Made by a program: the position numbers and the translations under genes. Below, piece by piece: positions 11,101 to 23,187 of a stretch of DNA of 64,000 bases (the first letter of the stretch is position 1; each line of letters opens with the position of its first letter). Below the pieces are notes generated by a model. The model was not told the DNA's origin and made no database searches. It saw nothing but the letters and a program-made list of their open reading frames with translations. The DNA is from Bolinopsis microptera. Taxonomy: Eukaryota; Ctenophora; Tentaculata; Lobata; Bolinopsidae. The DNA lies in assembly GCF_026151205.1 (NCBI RefSeq), contig NC_087073.1, forward strand, positions 11,997,578 to 12,061,577, written 5' to 3'.

Positions 11101-14100
11101 ACACATAAATTATTCATTGATTCATACACAATTCCAGAGCAGTTTCAAAATGGAAGTTCGGCTATCCTCAAAAACTTAGATTGCCTTAAAAAGTGGGTTT
11201 GCTAATTCATTCTAGTACCTATTTTGATGATAGCAGAGGTCTTCTTCCTAACAGAGCTTATTCTTGATCCTCGAGGTCCAATGATAGATGATGTCAGACT
11301 GTCATCAACCTGGATGTCTTTACTAATTTCTTCGTTCATAAAGTCGTCCACTATCATCCTGAATTTTAAAACTTGAATACAAAGTACAAACGTCAAGCAA
11401 TTCAACCTGATCAACTTGGATAAAAAGTATTTGGTCAATACTATTAATTCAAATGAACTTGTATGACTAAGCTGTTTTGAAGCATTAATATCGACCCAAA
11501 TAGGATCAAACAACAGCGAGTCTAACCAATCGAGTAAAGCAAATCATGAAATCAAGGTCACATTAATCCCTCAAAGCCTCAACTTGACTCCATCATATAA
11601 TGCTAGGTAGAAGAACAGCAGTGATATTCTAACCTGGGTGGAGGGGATCTGTCTGCCCTCCTCTCATCCTGTCTGAAGCCAACAGAACGAGGAGGAGACC
11701 TTGCACGTGGTGGTGTATGGCTGCGCGGCGGAGAACGTGTTCGAGGTGGGGAACTGTGTCTAGGAGGAGAGGTGGGGAGGGGCATGCGTCTGTAGTTCTC
11801 CATCTGGGGGAGGGAGCTGTAGCTAGCTGACTGGTCGAGGGTGGGGAGGGTAGGGAGAGGGTTGTGGGTGTACTGACCCATATCACTCATCATCTGATAA
11901 AAGGGATAGTTTAGTCACCTTACTTAATAAATTAACAAAAGTTAAGAGTATCAACTTTAATGTTCAAGGTAATATTCATTGTTGCATTGTACATGTTGCA
12001 AAACTCGCCTGTTTAGCACCAGCATATGTCTGAGCAGCGAAGGGATTGGGAGTGTTGTAACTGTTATCAAATCCAGTATCAGTGCTTTGTCTAGTGAATG
12101 CCGTTATGTCAGTCGAACTACTGTAGTTGTAGCTCATGCTACGGTCCATATCTGCTGCGGAAATTGAATCTACGTCATTATCATTCATTATTATTATTAT
12201 TATAATAATGAATTTAAGTCATCACAGGACTAGACCAATATTGATATTTTATCACAAGATTTGACTAGTTTATTATATTAAACTCGTTAATTGTCGGTTG
12301 AAAACAGACAAAAACCCAAGAACAATTCCACTTTACTACACAAGTTACCGTTTCGGTGTCCAGTAAGCTGTCCATCAGGTCTAACGGTGAGAGCTAGTTT
12401 GCCAGGGTCACCCCCCTTCTCCAAGAAGCCCTTCATGTAACCACCACACTGCACACTGTAGTCCTCATCTTTACACACGTACGGAGTGTATCTGATGTAG
12501 TCGTGTAGAAGAGGTTTCTCTTGTAGAATAGTCAGAACAGCTACCAGGGTCTCTATCATTGCGTCTATCTGGAAGAGACACATTGTTTAAGATTACAACC
12601 AACCAGGTTATAGAGGCGGGGAAACTGACTAATTCTGGCCACCAAAGCTAAAGAGTTTTTTAATCCATTAAATCTGAGAGCATTGAACTTTCAAGTTGGC
12701 AATTTGATTCAGTGATCAGAAAATCAGAAATAATTTCAACTAAATGTTATTATTAACACCCAAAAACAAACACATACTCTGAGTTATGAACACTGTGAGA
12801 TAACAAGTTACCTGATTGTCTCTCCCTGGGATCTCCAGCACTCTCTCGTCGCTGTAGGGTAGCTTATCTTTGTGCATCTTTACTTTACACCCATACTTTT
12901 CTCGGAGGTCCTTCAGAGTTGAGCCTCCTTTTCCCAGAACAGCTCCAGCTATATCAGACGGTACGAGGAGGTTGAACTCGCGCTGAGGCCGTCCTTCTAG
13001 TGCCTGTTAGTGGTATGGAAATTAGTATATGAAATCTAGTCAGTATATATATACTGACAGTTACCATTAAAAAATATATATATATATTTTAATGGTGACT
13101 GTCAATGTAGTACAGTCAAATACGTCCTAATTTAAGCCTTTGTCGGACAAAATTCGCAACAAAGCGATTTTAACGGGAAATGGTCGGAACAGGTCCCAGG
13201 AATCATTCCAGAGAATTCCCAAAATTTCTGACTTGAGCAAAATCCACAATTACCACTTGTTTACCACCTTTTTACCACTTTGGTTTTCCGCGAATAAGTC
13301 ACGTTCTGAATATCCTAGAAGATTCTAGTTGAAAGCAGTGTGTTTAGAAAACAAAGAAGAACAACTTTTTCTTTAACAACTTTTTCAAAAATAAATTATT
13401 TAATTAATTAATTAAATAATTAATTAATTTTCAAATATTTCAAAAATATATTTTGATAAAAAATGTTCACAATTACATTACACGTATAAGGAACTAATTT
13501 TTATAAAACTTTTTTAAATTTTCACTTCCAATATTTTGGACTTTTCGAAATTTGTAAAGAATAACCACTATTTACCACTTTTTACCACATTGAATCTCCG
13601 CTAATAAAACGACTTCTGAATGTCGTAGAAGGTTCTAGATTGAACCAATGTGTTCAAAACATAAAAGAGAACAACTTTTTATCCGACAACCTTTGGATTA
13701 GATAATTAATTAATTCGTTAATAAATTTTTTAACAAATATTCAACAATCATACAAATTATTTTCGATCAAAATATTTTAAAATTACATAACACGAATAAT
13801 TAACAACTCTTCATTAAATTAATCGAGAAATCGAAGCAGTACTTTATATAACCATTATATATACTAGATACGAGTCTTACTTATGAGTCCTCAGCTGGCA
13901 CATTGGTGCAATTGTTCTGACATTTGAGGCAGGTTGATCCACAATGTATTCCTGCTTTTCTGCATAAACAAGCATTGCCACAACCTGCCTTTAAACAGTT
14001 GCAACTGATGTTTTGAATGAGCTTTTTCGGAGCTGTACTCATAAGAGTGGTCACTGGTACATGGCCCCATTGTTCATCTTCCATCCCCAGCTTATCGGAT

Positions 14101-17100
14101 CTAGGTCGTTCTCATCCCACGCCTGCAGCTGATGGTAAACACTATAAGAATGCTGTTCAGCTGCCCCAGATGTTGGCGGGAGCTGTTTGCACTTGATGTC
14201 TGCTGTTGAAGATTGCGACTTCTGTTCAAGAACTGAAAGTCTAGCTTCATCTAGTGATCTCGATTTTGATGAAATCAGCTGCAGCATCAAAAGTTCTTCG
14301 ACATGCTTTATGGTAGCTGGTGTAGAATTTGCCGAATAAAAAACATCTATTACACTTTCATCGATAGATGCGATCGTTCTGAATAGCCGATCCTTACCAA
14401 CTCCGTGGATCCGACTGGTGGTGTCTGATCCAGTGAAAGCGTGACACAGCAGTATCGTGTTTACGTGCCTTCAAGTTTAGGGGGAGTGGGGGTGCCATGA
14501 GTCAATACACATACGTTGAGTCTTATAATAAACATGTACTCGTGTTTGCGAACATGCTGTAAACTGCAACATAACATATTGCAATAGGCCATTACATTCG
14601 GAATATGATCTGATAAGATGGCACGAAACGGATTGAAAATGACGAAGTCATCAAGCAATTTGTTTATCTCGTTAGAGAAATTGATTGGGTTATCAATGAT
14701 TACCTAATCGTTAATCACGTGACAGGGTGCTAGGATACTGTAATTTGGCTTTCTGCACGATTTCTGTGCCACGCTTTCACTGGATCAGACACCACCAGTC
14801 GGATCCACAGAGTTGGTAAGGATCGGCTATTCAGAACGATCGCATCTATCGATGAAAGTGTAATAGATGTTTTTTATTCGGCAAATTCTACACCAGCTAC
14901 CATAAAGCATGTCGAAGAACTTTTGATGCTGCAGCTGATTTCATCAAAATCGAGATCACTAGATGAAGCTAGACTTTCAGTTCTTGAACAGAAGTCGCAA
15001 TCTTCAACAGCAGACATCAAGTACAAACAGCTCCCGCCAACATCTGGGGCAGCTGAACAGCATTCTTATAGTGTTTACCATCAGCTGCAGGCGTGGGATG
15101 AGAACGACCTAGATCCGATAAGCTGGGGATGGAAGATGAACAATGGGGCCATGTACCAGTGACCACTCTTATGAGTACAGCTCCGAAAAAGCTCATTCAA
15201 AACATCAGTTGCAACTGTTTAAAGGCAGGTTGTGGCAATGCTTGTTCATACAGAAAAGCAGGAATACATTGTGGATCAACCTGCCTCAAATGTCAGAACA
15301 ATTGCACCAATGTGCCAGCTGAGGACTCATAAGTAAGACTCTTATCTGGTATATATAATGGTTATATAAAGTACTGCTTCGATTTCTCGATTAATTTAAT
15401 GAAGAGTTGTTAATTATTCGTGTTATGTAATTTTAAAATATTTTGATCGAAAATAATTTGTATGATTGTTGAATATTTGTTAAAAAATTTATTAACGAAT
15501 TAATTAATTATCTAATCCAAAGGTTGTCGGATAAAAAGTTGTTCTCTTTTATGTTTTGAACACATTGGTTCAATCTAGAACCTTCTACGACATTCAGAAG
15601 TCGTTTTATTAGCGGAGATTCAATGTGGTAAAAAGTGGTAAATAGTGGTTATTCTTTACAAATTTCGAAAAGTCCAAAATATTGGAAGTGAAAATTTAAA
15701 AAAGTTTTATAAAAATTAGTTCCTTATACGTGTAATGTAATTGTGAACATTTTTTATCAAAATATATTTTTGAAATATTTGAAAATTAATTAATTATTTA
15801 ATTAATTAATTAAATAATTTATTTTTGAAAAAGTTGTTGAAGAAAAAGTTGTTCTTCTTTGTTTTCTAAACACACTGCTTTCAACTAGAATCTTCTAGGA
15901 TATTCAGAACGTGACTTATTCGCGGAAAACCAAAGTGGTAAAAAGGTGGTAAACAAGTGGTAATTGTGGATTTTGCTCAAGTCAGAAATTTTGGGAATTC
16001 TCTGGAATGATTCCTGGGACCTGTTTCGACCATTTCCCGTTAAAATCGCTTTGTTGCGAATTTTGTCCGACAAAAAGACGTATTTGACTGTACTAATGTT
16101 CTTGAAATCATTATCATTTTAGACATTTGAACTATTTTGGAGGACATCTGCTACGACTTGCAAAGACAATCAGGAGATTTGAAGATCTCCTGAAAGTGAA
16201 GAAGTATGTAGTTAGACTTACATGCCACAAGGAAGGAGCAAGTTTTTCCAGTAATCGCGGCACATCAGTTAGTTCACACGAGACCATCAGAATCCTGAGC
16301 AGGATATTAATTAGTAACTATTAGTAACTATTAGTAACTATTAGTGACTATTAGTAACTATTAGTAACTATTAGTAACTATTAGTAACTATTAGGTATAT
16401 GTATCTACCTAGAGAGCTCTATTAACACTATAAAATACTGCAATTTGAAAGATCTCACATTTTTGATATTATAAGCTTTTCAAGTGATTTTTTAAAAATG
16501 TTATATTTTTAATTCTATTTAAATGTAGAGTTTACCTATCTTTATTGTGGATTGATGAAGGAAATTCTGGAACTCGGAGATGGGCCTTAGAGAAGAAACG
16601 TGATCATAAATAACAGAGGACTCGGGAACAGGAAGGAAAATAAGAGTGGGAGAAAACAATAATATAAATGATGTAAGTCGATGTAAAATTTGGTAAGCTT
16701 GAAATAACGTTTTGGTAATCTTGGTAAACTTTTTCATGATTATCTCTTCATAAGTACAACAGACAGGTAGAACTACTGTAGGTTATCATTATAAACTAAC
16801 CTTGGCAGAAATATCCTGTCTTGCGTGCTTCAAATTCTCCCCATTCCTTCCGATAACTCTACCAACGGACTGGAGATGATACTTGGTATCAGTTATTAAC
16901 CCGGTGAATAATACAGGGAGATAATAAACTTTGCACTTTCATATCACAAAACTATTGATGAATTATAGGAAAATTTCATAAGTTATGCCTTACATCTTGA
17001 TGGAAGAGAAGTCTGAATCGTATGTCATTATACCGCTTCCTTTTGACGCTTCCTGTTTCACCAGATCCACCAGATACTGCCTCAATCCCTCTTTTCTCTG

Positions 17101-17113
17101 TCTCGTTAGACAT
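5159..17113 (-). CDS. hnRNP K-like protein with four KH domains, 13 exons
   Basis: This is a poly-C-binding-type KH protein (hnRNP K/PCBP family) acting in pre-mRNA processing and translation (family knowledge). Exons: 17113–16994, 16869–16801, 16585–16536, 16294–16222, 13003–12812, 12568–12349, 12154–12009, 11893–11634, 11358–11219, 11094–10994, 10813–10679, 5879–5756 and 5298–5159. Together they give 589 residues with unbroken frame. KH1 (exons 1–4): SVGRVIGRNGENL then RILMVSCELTDV, like hnRNP K. KH2 (exons 5–6): AGAVLGKGGSTLKDL. A PP/SR-rich linker follows (SPPRTRSPPRSHTPPRARS, exon 8). KH3 (exons 9–10): SSIIGPRGSRISSV. KH4 (exons 12–13): AGMVLGRKASIINEI, whose GxxG loop reads GRKA. Human hnRNP K has three KH domains. 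Intron 7 appears to be GC–AG (CAG|GCGAGT at 12009), which is the only nearby donor that keeps phase. Introns host an FH2 gene, LINE, MITE and a palindromic transposon. Confidence 0.9.
5926..6240 (+). mobile_element. RTE-type LINE 3' fragment
   Basis: A 96-codon reading frame carries the C-terminal end characteristic of RTE-clade non-LTR retrotransposon proteins: RRMRLAGHIHRHPE, LLLWEPTHGVRSRGRP and MTYVDSLRADTGL. It ends at 6216 and is followed by a (GTCA)n tail, typical for RTE elements. It is a 5'-truncated dead copy within the long intron of the KH gene, just upstream of its exon 12 and on the opposite strand. Confidence 0.85.
6929..8944 (+). CDS. Formin-like FH1–FH2 protein nested in KH-gene intron
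   Basis: Formins nucleate and elongate actin filaments through an FH2 dimer, with profilin–actin fed by a Pro-rich FH1. A seven-codon first exon (6929–6949, ATG…TGG|gtaagt) joins in frame to one large exon 7187–8944 (acceptor tttttttcag), giving 592 residues. FH1 is a short Pro tract of tandem PPAPKA units (7370–7480). FH2 follows: KIHWKELTK lead, PLKKNDTITIL, a post region MQVGMFLNSQTDFLGF where most formins have GNxLNxG…GF, and a basic coiled C-terminus (KEKEKQAKEQKKK). The domain is divergent. With a near-intronless body inside another gene's intron and on the opposite strand, it may be an old retrocopy that gained a 5' exon. A longer C-terminal tail exists in another frame (see findings). 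FH2 identity is fairly sure; its activity is not. Confidence 0.75.
9483..10561. mobile_element. TA-flanked MITE with GCCTCACA(G/A)AATGGCC repeats
   Basis: The left end CGGGTATATGCCTCACAGAA is an exact inverted copy of the right end (10542–10561), and both are flanked by TA, as in Tc1/mariner-type insertions. The motif GCCTCACARAATGGCC recurs in both orientations inside (9500–9520, 9840–9880, 10190–10205, 10355–10372, 10536–10552). There is no coding potential. It is about 540 bp downstream of the FH2 gene stop. Confidence 0.75.
13050..13106. repeat. Short AT-rich hairpin
   Basis: ACTGACAGTTACCATTAAAA and its inverted copy flank an (AT)n core. The structure abuts the palindromic transposon and lies about 50 bp upstream of KH-gene exon 5. 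Confidence 0.7.
13113..16090. mobile_element. 3-kb inverted-duplication DNA transposon
   Basis: Two arms of about 1346 bp (13113–14458 and 14745–16090) are near-perfect inverted copies around a 286-bp spacer. The outer ends read CAGTCAAATACG, flanked by TA on both sides (Tc1/mariner-like end and target). Each arm carries the same degraded reading frame running outward from the centre: CHAFTGSDTTSRIHGVGKDR, then DENDLDPISWGWKM, then a frameshift into a cysteine-rich tail (CNCLKAGCGNACLCRKAGIH). This tail resembles the Tesmin/TSO1-like CXC end of transposon proteins common in cnidarian genomes. The arms differ at few positions, for example CLCRK versus CSYRK, so the event is young. It lies in an intron of the KH gene, between exon 4 and exon 5. 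Confidence 0.85.
14459..14744. repeat. Spacer repeat shared with 50.25–50.60 kb
   Basis: The loop between the palindrome arms matches the region 50246–50604 in the same orientation. Shared blocks include aacatattgcaata, aaatgacgaagt and caatttgtttatctcgtta. It is a dispersed repeat family; I see no coding region in it. Confidence 0.7.
16311..16394. repeat. 10-bp minisatellite, unit ttagtaacta
   Basis: There are eight full tandem units, one of them with an a→g change. On the minus strand, the sense strand of the KH gene, each unit reads TAGTTACTAA. The array ends about 17 bp from the acceptor of exon 4 (16294). Confidence 0.9.
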
Positions 17114-17912
17114 TTCTATATACTAGTGATTAGTCTGTTTAATAAAACAAGTTCTATTTTCAATAACTCTATAAAATAATACTCCTTTATAATAATAACT
17201 ATTTGTGGAATATAGAATGGTGATCATGCAGTCTCCTGGTGTTTACAATTTATTTTATTAACATTTCTGTACACAATGAAATTCCGATAGGACCTTTTTT
17301 GAATCATTGTTAAACCGTATTTAGAATCGTGATTTATGATCTAGTTTTATCTGGTTTAGCACCTAAGTCACCACACTCAAAAAATATTCAGTCTAAAAAA
17401 ACAAATATAACATGATGTAATAAATGCAAAACATTCTAAATAAATTAATTAAAACCTATACAGCCCACAAGCGTCGCGTCGGGATGTTAATCAGTATTTG
17501 AGCCTAAAACCACATCGAAAAGTTAAAGATCCTACTGAATAAAACCCATTATACTTGGAACAGTTAAAACATTTTATAACTGCTAAACTCTTTTAAGTTA
17601 GAAACAATAAGGATGGATTATAATACGGCGATAAAGTCATAATAAGTTTGGAAATTGAAATTATTTTTACATCTTCATGAGTCCAAAATTTTTGGTCACG
17701 AAAAGGGTGAAAAGAACGGAATTCTAACAACTTGAAAATTTGGCCGAAAATAGATTCATGCTGTACTACCACAATATTTCACTTTACTAGAGGTACATAT
17801 ATAAATGCAGATTATTTTTCGATCGAAAAATTAGTCCCATATAAAATAATTACACCCTAGACTCTTAAAGTACAGTCAAAAAATTGAAAAAGAACCCATG
17901 ATGATGATAGTC

Positions 17913-20900
17913 CTAATCGCTGTCAGAATCTGAGTCCACCGCCATGTCTTCTAGTTCCGGCATTGGGAACCTTAACAGTGCAGCTACTCCACTTAATAAA
18001 GCTAACTGAAAATAATCGGGGTTAATTAATGTGATAATGCGGATTAAATTTGTATTATCACTCAATTAAAAATATTAATTGAAAACGTACATTTTATTTA
18101 GATTTCTATTCTTAGTTGCCCCGTGTATTTGTTGAGTGCCACTCACCTTTTCTCCAGATGTATGTAACGAACTGAATATGTGAACGGTGCCACCATATCC
18201 TTTCACATCTTCAACTAGTTTAACATACTTTTTCCTCTCGGCTAAATCTGAAGACCTAAACAAACTATCTGCAAAAGAATTATATTGAGTTTGCATTGAT
18301 TAATCATCAACAAAAACGCAGACCAGAAATAGCAAAATTCACTGACTGATTAACCATAAAATTGCAATAAAGGAAATGATTATCACCAAATATAAAAGAT
18401 TTAGTAACCACACCTGTAACCATAAGAGCATCTATTGCCTCCTGTGCACTTGCTGCTATACACTGTGCTGGACCGTAAAAGGCTCTTGCGGGCTCGTTTT
18501 TTAGCATGGTGTAAAAATCACCGAGAGCTTTGACTTCACCAGCTGCTTTTGTATCAGTGAGTCTTGATGTAATGTTGGGATCTGAGAGAATCTCGGAGAC
18601 TGCGTGTTTGTGGCCAGAGGAGGAGTGACAAAACACAAATATACTTTTATTCTCCTGGAGTGGCTTAAACTCTGATCTTTCCGTTGACAATATATATTCC
18701 ATTAACTTCTCCTGGAAAATAGAAATTTTTTTAACGCTGGAGTCACATTAGGGTAGAATTTGCGAAACAGTCATGAAATCTTACCCTGACAATAATATTA
18801 TATTATATAGAAAATTTATGTTGCTGATTATAATCTTGATTATTATTATTAATATACAATCACCATACTTTTATACTTGCCAGAAGACTAACCTTTACGA
18901 ATCCAGGACTGGCTACTAGAATACATTTAACTATCGAGAAGTCCAGATGGCGCACCATTGAATTTCCAACTGTGTCAAAGAATCTAAGCATGGCCTGAAA
19001 ATTACAAAAATGTGAAACACAATCCTTAATTCTTATAAACCGTCCTTAAAAAATAAATCCAAGACTACATTAATTGAGTGTAGAAAGTGGTACTGCTCAA
19101 TAGAGTCTAAAGTTTGATCTAGCAACAGAGATTTACCTTATCGTGGTTAGTACAACTCCCCCTCCTCTTACGAGGTATTGGAAGTTCAATTTTAGCTTTA
19201 GTTATAGTCATAGATTGTCTGACCAGACATACATGTGCTAATCCTTCCTGTAACACCACAGCTGCTAGGTCTGCTGTTTTCCCTGAAATTTACAATTTCT
19301 ATGTTGCCCCCACTTGCTTATTGGAAACAGCTCAAGTAGAACAAAATTGTTTCATAAAAATCGACAATTTCGAAACGGACAAAATTGTAGAAAGAAAACA
19401 TGACAGTCAGACAAACGACAGAAGTTTTTTTCGGAAAAGAATCATACTGAATATACAACTTCAACAGCAATTAACACAACGAAATTATCTAAAGATACCT
19501 GAATCACATGCTTCATCTACTCGCTCCAATGCTATAGCATCCCAGTATTCTTTTGTCAGTGTAAATTTCCTCTGTAGTTCCAAGTCAAGTGTGTGGTATG
19601 CTCCAAGTTTTACATATTGGTTTTCCTCTATATTTCGGCCCTGGACAAGGCAAAGATATCTAAATAACTAAATAATCTTCACACGACTATGATCATGTTA
19701 CATTTTCAAACGTGTACCAGATAATATCTTAAGGATTCCTGCCACCTAAATCGTAAGCATTTAACTGAAAAACGTATTACCTTGAGGGCAAGAGACATTG
19801 CTTCAACATCGTAAGAAATGTTTTCAACTCGAATGGTAAGATTGGTTTTAATCTTTCTAGCATTTGTAGAACCTGAAACACAGGATATATTGGCTATTGC
19901 TAAATGAATTTCCATAATTATCACAATCCAACCTATTATGTTTGAATCAAAGAACACAATCAGATAAGACGGCCCCAACGTTAATCTGGCTCTTGCTATG
20001 TGTTGGTTCAGCCAAACTAATTATTATTTATTCAAGTTTATTTTTCTAGTTTAGTTAGTTGTCATCCGGCCACACAGCATCCAACTTATATTGCAGTATA
20101 AATAATAATAATAATAAATACAACATTTATAAACCGCCTTATAGCTAAATCATATAACTCGATATAATTTAATCCTGGAGATAAACTCCAGTGCTTTCTA
20201 AAGCGGCTCTTACATTAACTGAGCTTAGTTTAATTGAAAATTAGACATGACAAGTTCATTTTACCTATGTAAATGCAAAATCAATCAAATGCTAGAGAAA
20301 AGAAGTATGTTTTAAGTTTGGTCTTGAAAGATGTAACTGACTCAGCTGATCTTATGTCGTATGGCAAGGTATTAAATACTTTAACTGCACAGTGACTAAA
20401 AGCTTTCTCTGTGTTTACATAGTTAGGAGAGGGCGGAAAACTAAGGTAAAAATAATCATTATCAAGACGTACATTTTTAAAACTTTGCTGCCTAGGAGAT
20501 ATCAACTCTTTTAAGTAAGGAGGAGCTATATTATTTAAACACTTGTAGGCAAGTAGGGCAATCTTGAAATCTATTCTAAATCTAACTGGTAGAAAATGAA
20601 CTTTCTTAAGTAGTGGAGTAGTGTGTGCCTTTCTTCCTCTCCCGAAAATAAATCTTACAGCAGAATTTTGCACCTTCTGTAAACGACTTAAATCATAAGA
20701 GCTCAGTCCAAAATATACACTATTGCAATAATCAATTCTAGAGAGTACTAGAGCATGAACAAGCTGAATCTTAAGGTTAAAAGACAGTTTTGATGCAATA
20801 AACCACAAATTTCTGATCTGAATATTACATGCTTGAACCACTGACGTGATCTGATCACTCATTGAAAGATAACTGTCCAAATACAGCCCAAGACTCTTCA

Positions 20901-23187
20901 CAGTTCCACTAACAACATGTGGCTCTTGATCCTTAACAATCTGTAGAGAGGCTGGAATATTTGTTGAGTCAAATTTAGAGGATATAACGATGACTTCAGT
21001 CTTAGAAGAATTCAGTTGAAGGAAATTGTTTGTCATCCATTTCTTGATATCAGACATACAGTGTTCCATATTGTGCTCTAGCTGTGATGGGTCATCAGAA
21101 TCAAGAGTGAAATACAGCTGGGTGTCATCAGCATACAAATGAATACAGCATCCATGCATACTTGCAATGTTCTCAAGATCTTTGGTGTACAATATGAATA
21201 GCAGGGGGCCAAGGATTGAACCTTGTGGCACACCTATCTCAAGAACAGTTGCTGAGGAAGACGAATCCTTGACTTTGACACAAAATGAACGGTTAGCCAA
21301 GTAGGACCTGATCCATGTAAGAGCAATGCCTGTAATGCCATAAGCAGATCTTAGCTTCTTGATTTATCTTGGGTGATTGACAGTATCAAAGGCAGCACTC
21401 AAATCTAGAAGTAAAAGAACAACTTTAGTTTTCTTGTCAATAGTTATCAAGATGTCGTTATGGATTCTGGTTGTTGCAGTTTCACAGCTATGAAACTTCC
21501 TATAGCCGGACTGAACTTTAGAAAGCAAGTTGTTATCCTCAAGATAACTGGTGAGCTGTATAGATACACACTTCTCAATGATTTTTGACAAGAATGAGAG
21601 ATTGCTAATAGGCCTATAGTTAGATAGAGATTCACCGTCAAGGCCACGTTTCTTCAAACTTGGACGAATGAGAGCCTCCTTAAGTTTTATAGGAAACTCA
21701 CCTTTAACTAATGATTCATTGACTATAAATGAGATCAGAGGAAGGAGTTCTGGGAGACACTTGATGAGAATTTTTGTAGGTATGGGGTCAAGATCACAGA
21801 ATTTGTTAGACATATTCTTTATGATGCTTACTAGTTCTTCATCAGACACATGACGGAATTGTACTATCTTTGGGCTATTAGAAAGAGGAACAAATTCATC
21901 TGAGTTAGGAGAATCTTGGGATTGTTGTTCTAAATAAATGTTGTTGTATATGTTGTCGACCTTTGATTTAAAGAACTGTGCAAAGTTGTTAGCACTCTCA
22001 AGATTCGAAGAGCAAGAAGGTGTAGTAGTACTAACTTTTTCTTTATTGAGCAACTTATTAACGATGGAATAAGTCTTTTTAGCATCACCTGCACTGTCTT
22101 GTAACCTTGTTTTGTAGAAGTGATCTCTTGTGGATACAATGACTGAGGATGCTCTCTCTGATGCTTTCCTGTACAGTCGTTTATAATCTGGGCAATCATG
22201 ATTCTTTTGATACAGTCTCTCAATCTTTCTTCTCATTGCTTTTGCTTGTTGACAGTGTGTAGACCACCATTCAGCGTTATGATCTTTTCTTGGGATGAAA
22301 GTTTTTTCTTTAGCATGCTTGTCCAAAATACTGCTCAACTCAGACTCATAGATATCAACTGCACTATCGAGGTCATTGAAGCAATCAGTGTCACATAGTT
22401 TTGACTTAAGAATGTCCTCAACAAAAGCATCTAGGTCTATGCAAGCAATGTTTCTGTAAGTAATTGGTTCTAGAGTGCCTATGGGTGCTGGAGATACATT
22501 GCAATTGAAAGCAACAAAGTAGTGGTCAGACGATGTGCCAGAATCAGTAATGACAGGATCTAGAACTTCAATGCAATCGTGAGTAAAAGAACCATCCCTG
22601 GTAATTACAAGATCTAATATGCCCCCATCTCTGTGTGTTGCAGCTGAAATTTGTTGCACCCACCCACAAGACCTAAGTAGTGAATTAAACCTTTGTGCAA
22701 CTGAATCATTTTCGTCTTCAATGTGGATATTAAAATCACCCATGATCAAGGGCTTTCCAGGTTTGTCTACTAAATCAACCAAGAGTTGCTCAAAGTCAGT
22801 TAGAAATTGGGGGATGTTAGCACTCTGAGATGTGGAGTACCATTTTTCCATAAGTAATAATATATCAAAATAATATCATTGTAATTTTGCATGCCTGAAA
22901 TGAAACACTTGATTTATGTATATTATAATAATTAATTGAATTTTCAAATTAAAAAAGAAGTAAGTGAACCCATTGATTACTCGGATTAGTTAGAGTCATC
23001 AATCATCATAATGAGACATTATACCTGTTGCACTCTCAGTGACTACTTTTCTCAGAGTAGTGCACCGCACCACATCTCCAGCTGCTATAAGATTGTACAC
23101 GTGCCACAGATCTTCCCCTTCCTCAGGGATGAAGGTCATGCGACCATTTCTGTTTTTGTAATCAATGTACTTATGTAATAACTTCAT
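17913..23187 (-). CDS. PELO: Pelota (ribosome rescue factor, Dom34 family), 8 exons
   Basis: Pelota binds the empty A site of stalled ribosomes with HBS1 and triggers subunit splitting in no-go and non-stop decay. Exons: 23187–23025, 19872–19781, 19640–19499, 19282–19137, 18994–18893, 18711–18414, 18268–18147 and 18005–17913. The joined length is 1158 nt, 385 residues, the same length as human PELO. Matches run through all three eRF1-like domains: N-terminal IPEEGEDLWHVYNLI and TLRKVVTESATG; central GLAHVCLVRQSMT, PRKRRGSC and VKCILVASPGF; C-terminal SRLTDTKAAGEVKAL, RAFYGP and GTVHIFSSLHTSGE. The tail is acidic (DSDSDSD), as in other animals. Intron 1 (3.15 kb) contains the CR1/L2-like LINE on the same strand. 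ATG101 lies 466 bp upstream on the same strand. Confidence 0.97.
20095..22851 (-). mobile_element. CR1/L2-like non-LTR retrotransposon, 5'-truncated
   Basis: An 857-codon frame (22851–20281) carries the end of an AP-type endonuclease (LIMGDFNIHIEDEND, GGILDLVITRDG) and a full reverse transcriptase: NYRPISNLSFLSKIIEK, LLLLDLSAAFDTVNH, GVPQGSILGPLLF and YADDTQLYF. The C-terminus reads HFLPVRFRIDFKIALLAYKC. The only break I see is one in-frame TAA at 21364–21362, right after AFDTVNHPR. The 3' UTR ends with TTTATAAATGTTGTA and a (TTA)n tail at about 20097–20120, typical of the CR1/L2 group. It was inserted in PELO intron 1, sense to PELO. Confidence 0.92.

Noticed and set aside
16546-16650. Alternative upstream KH-gene exon reading VPESSVIYDHVSSLR
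   Set aside because: It resembles the KH1 β2 region by chance but breaks phase. The exon 16585–16536 (acceptor …tctctaag) joins both neighbours in frame and completes KH1.
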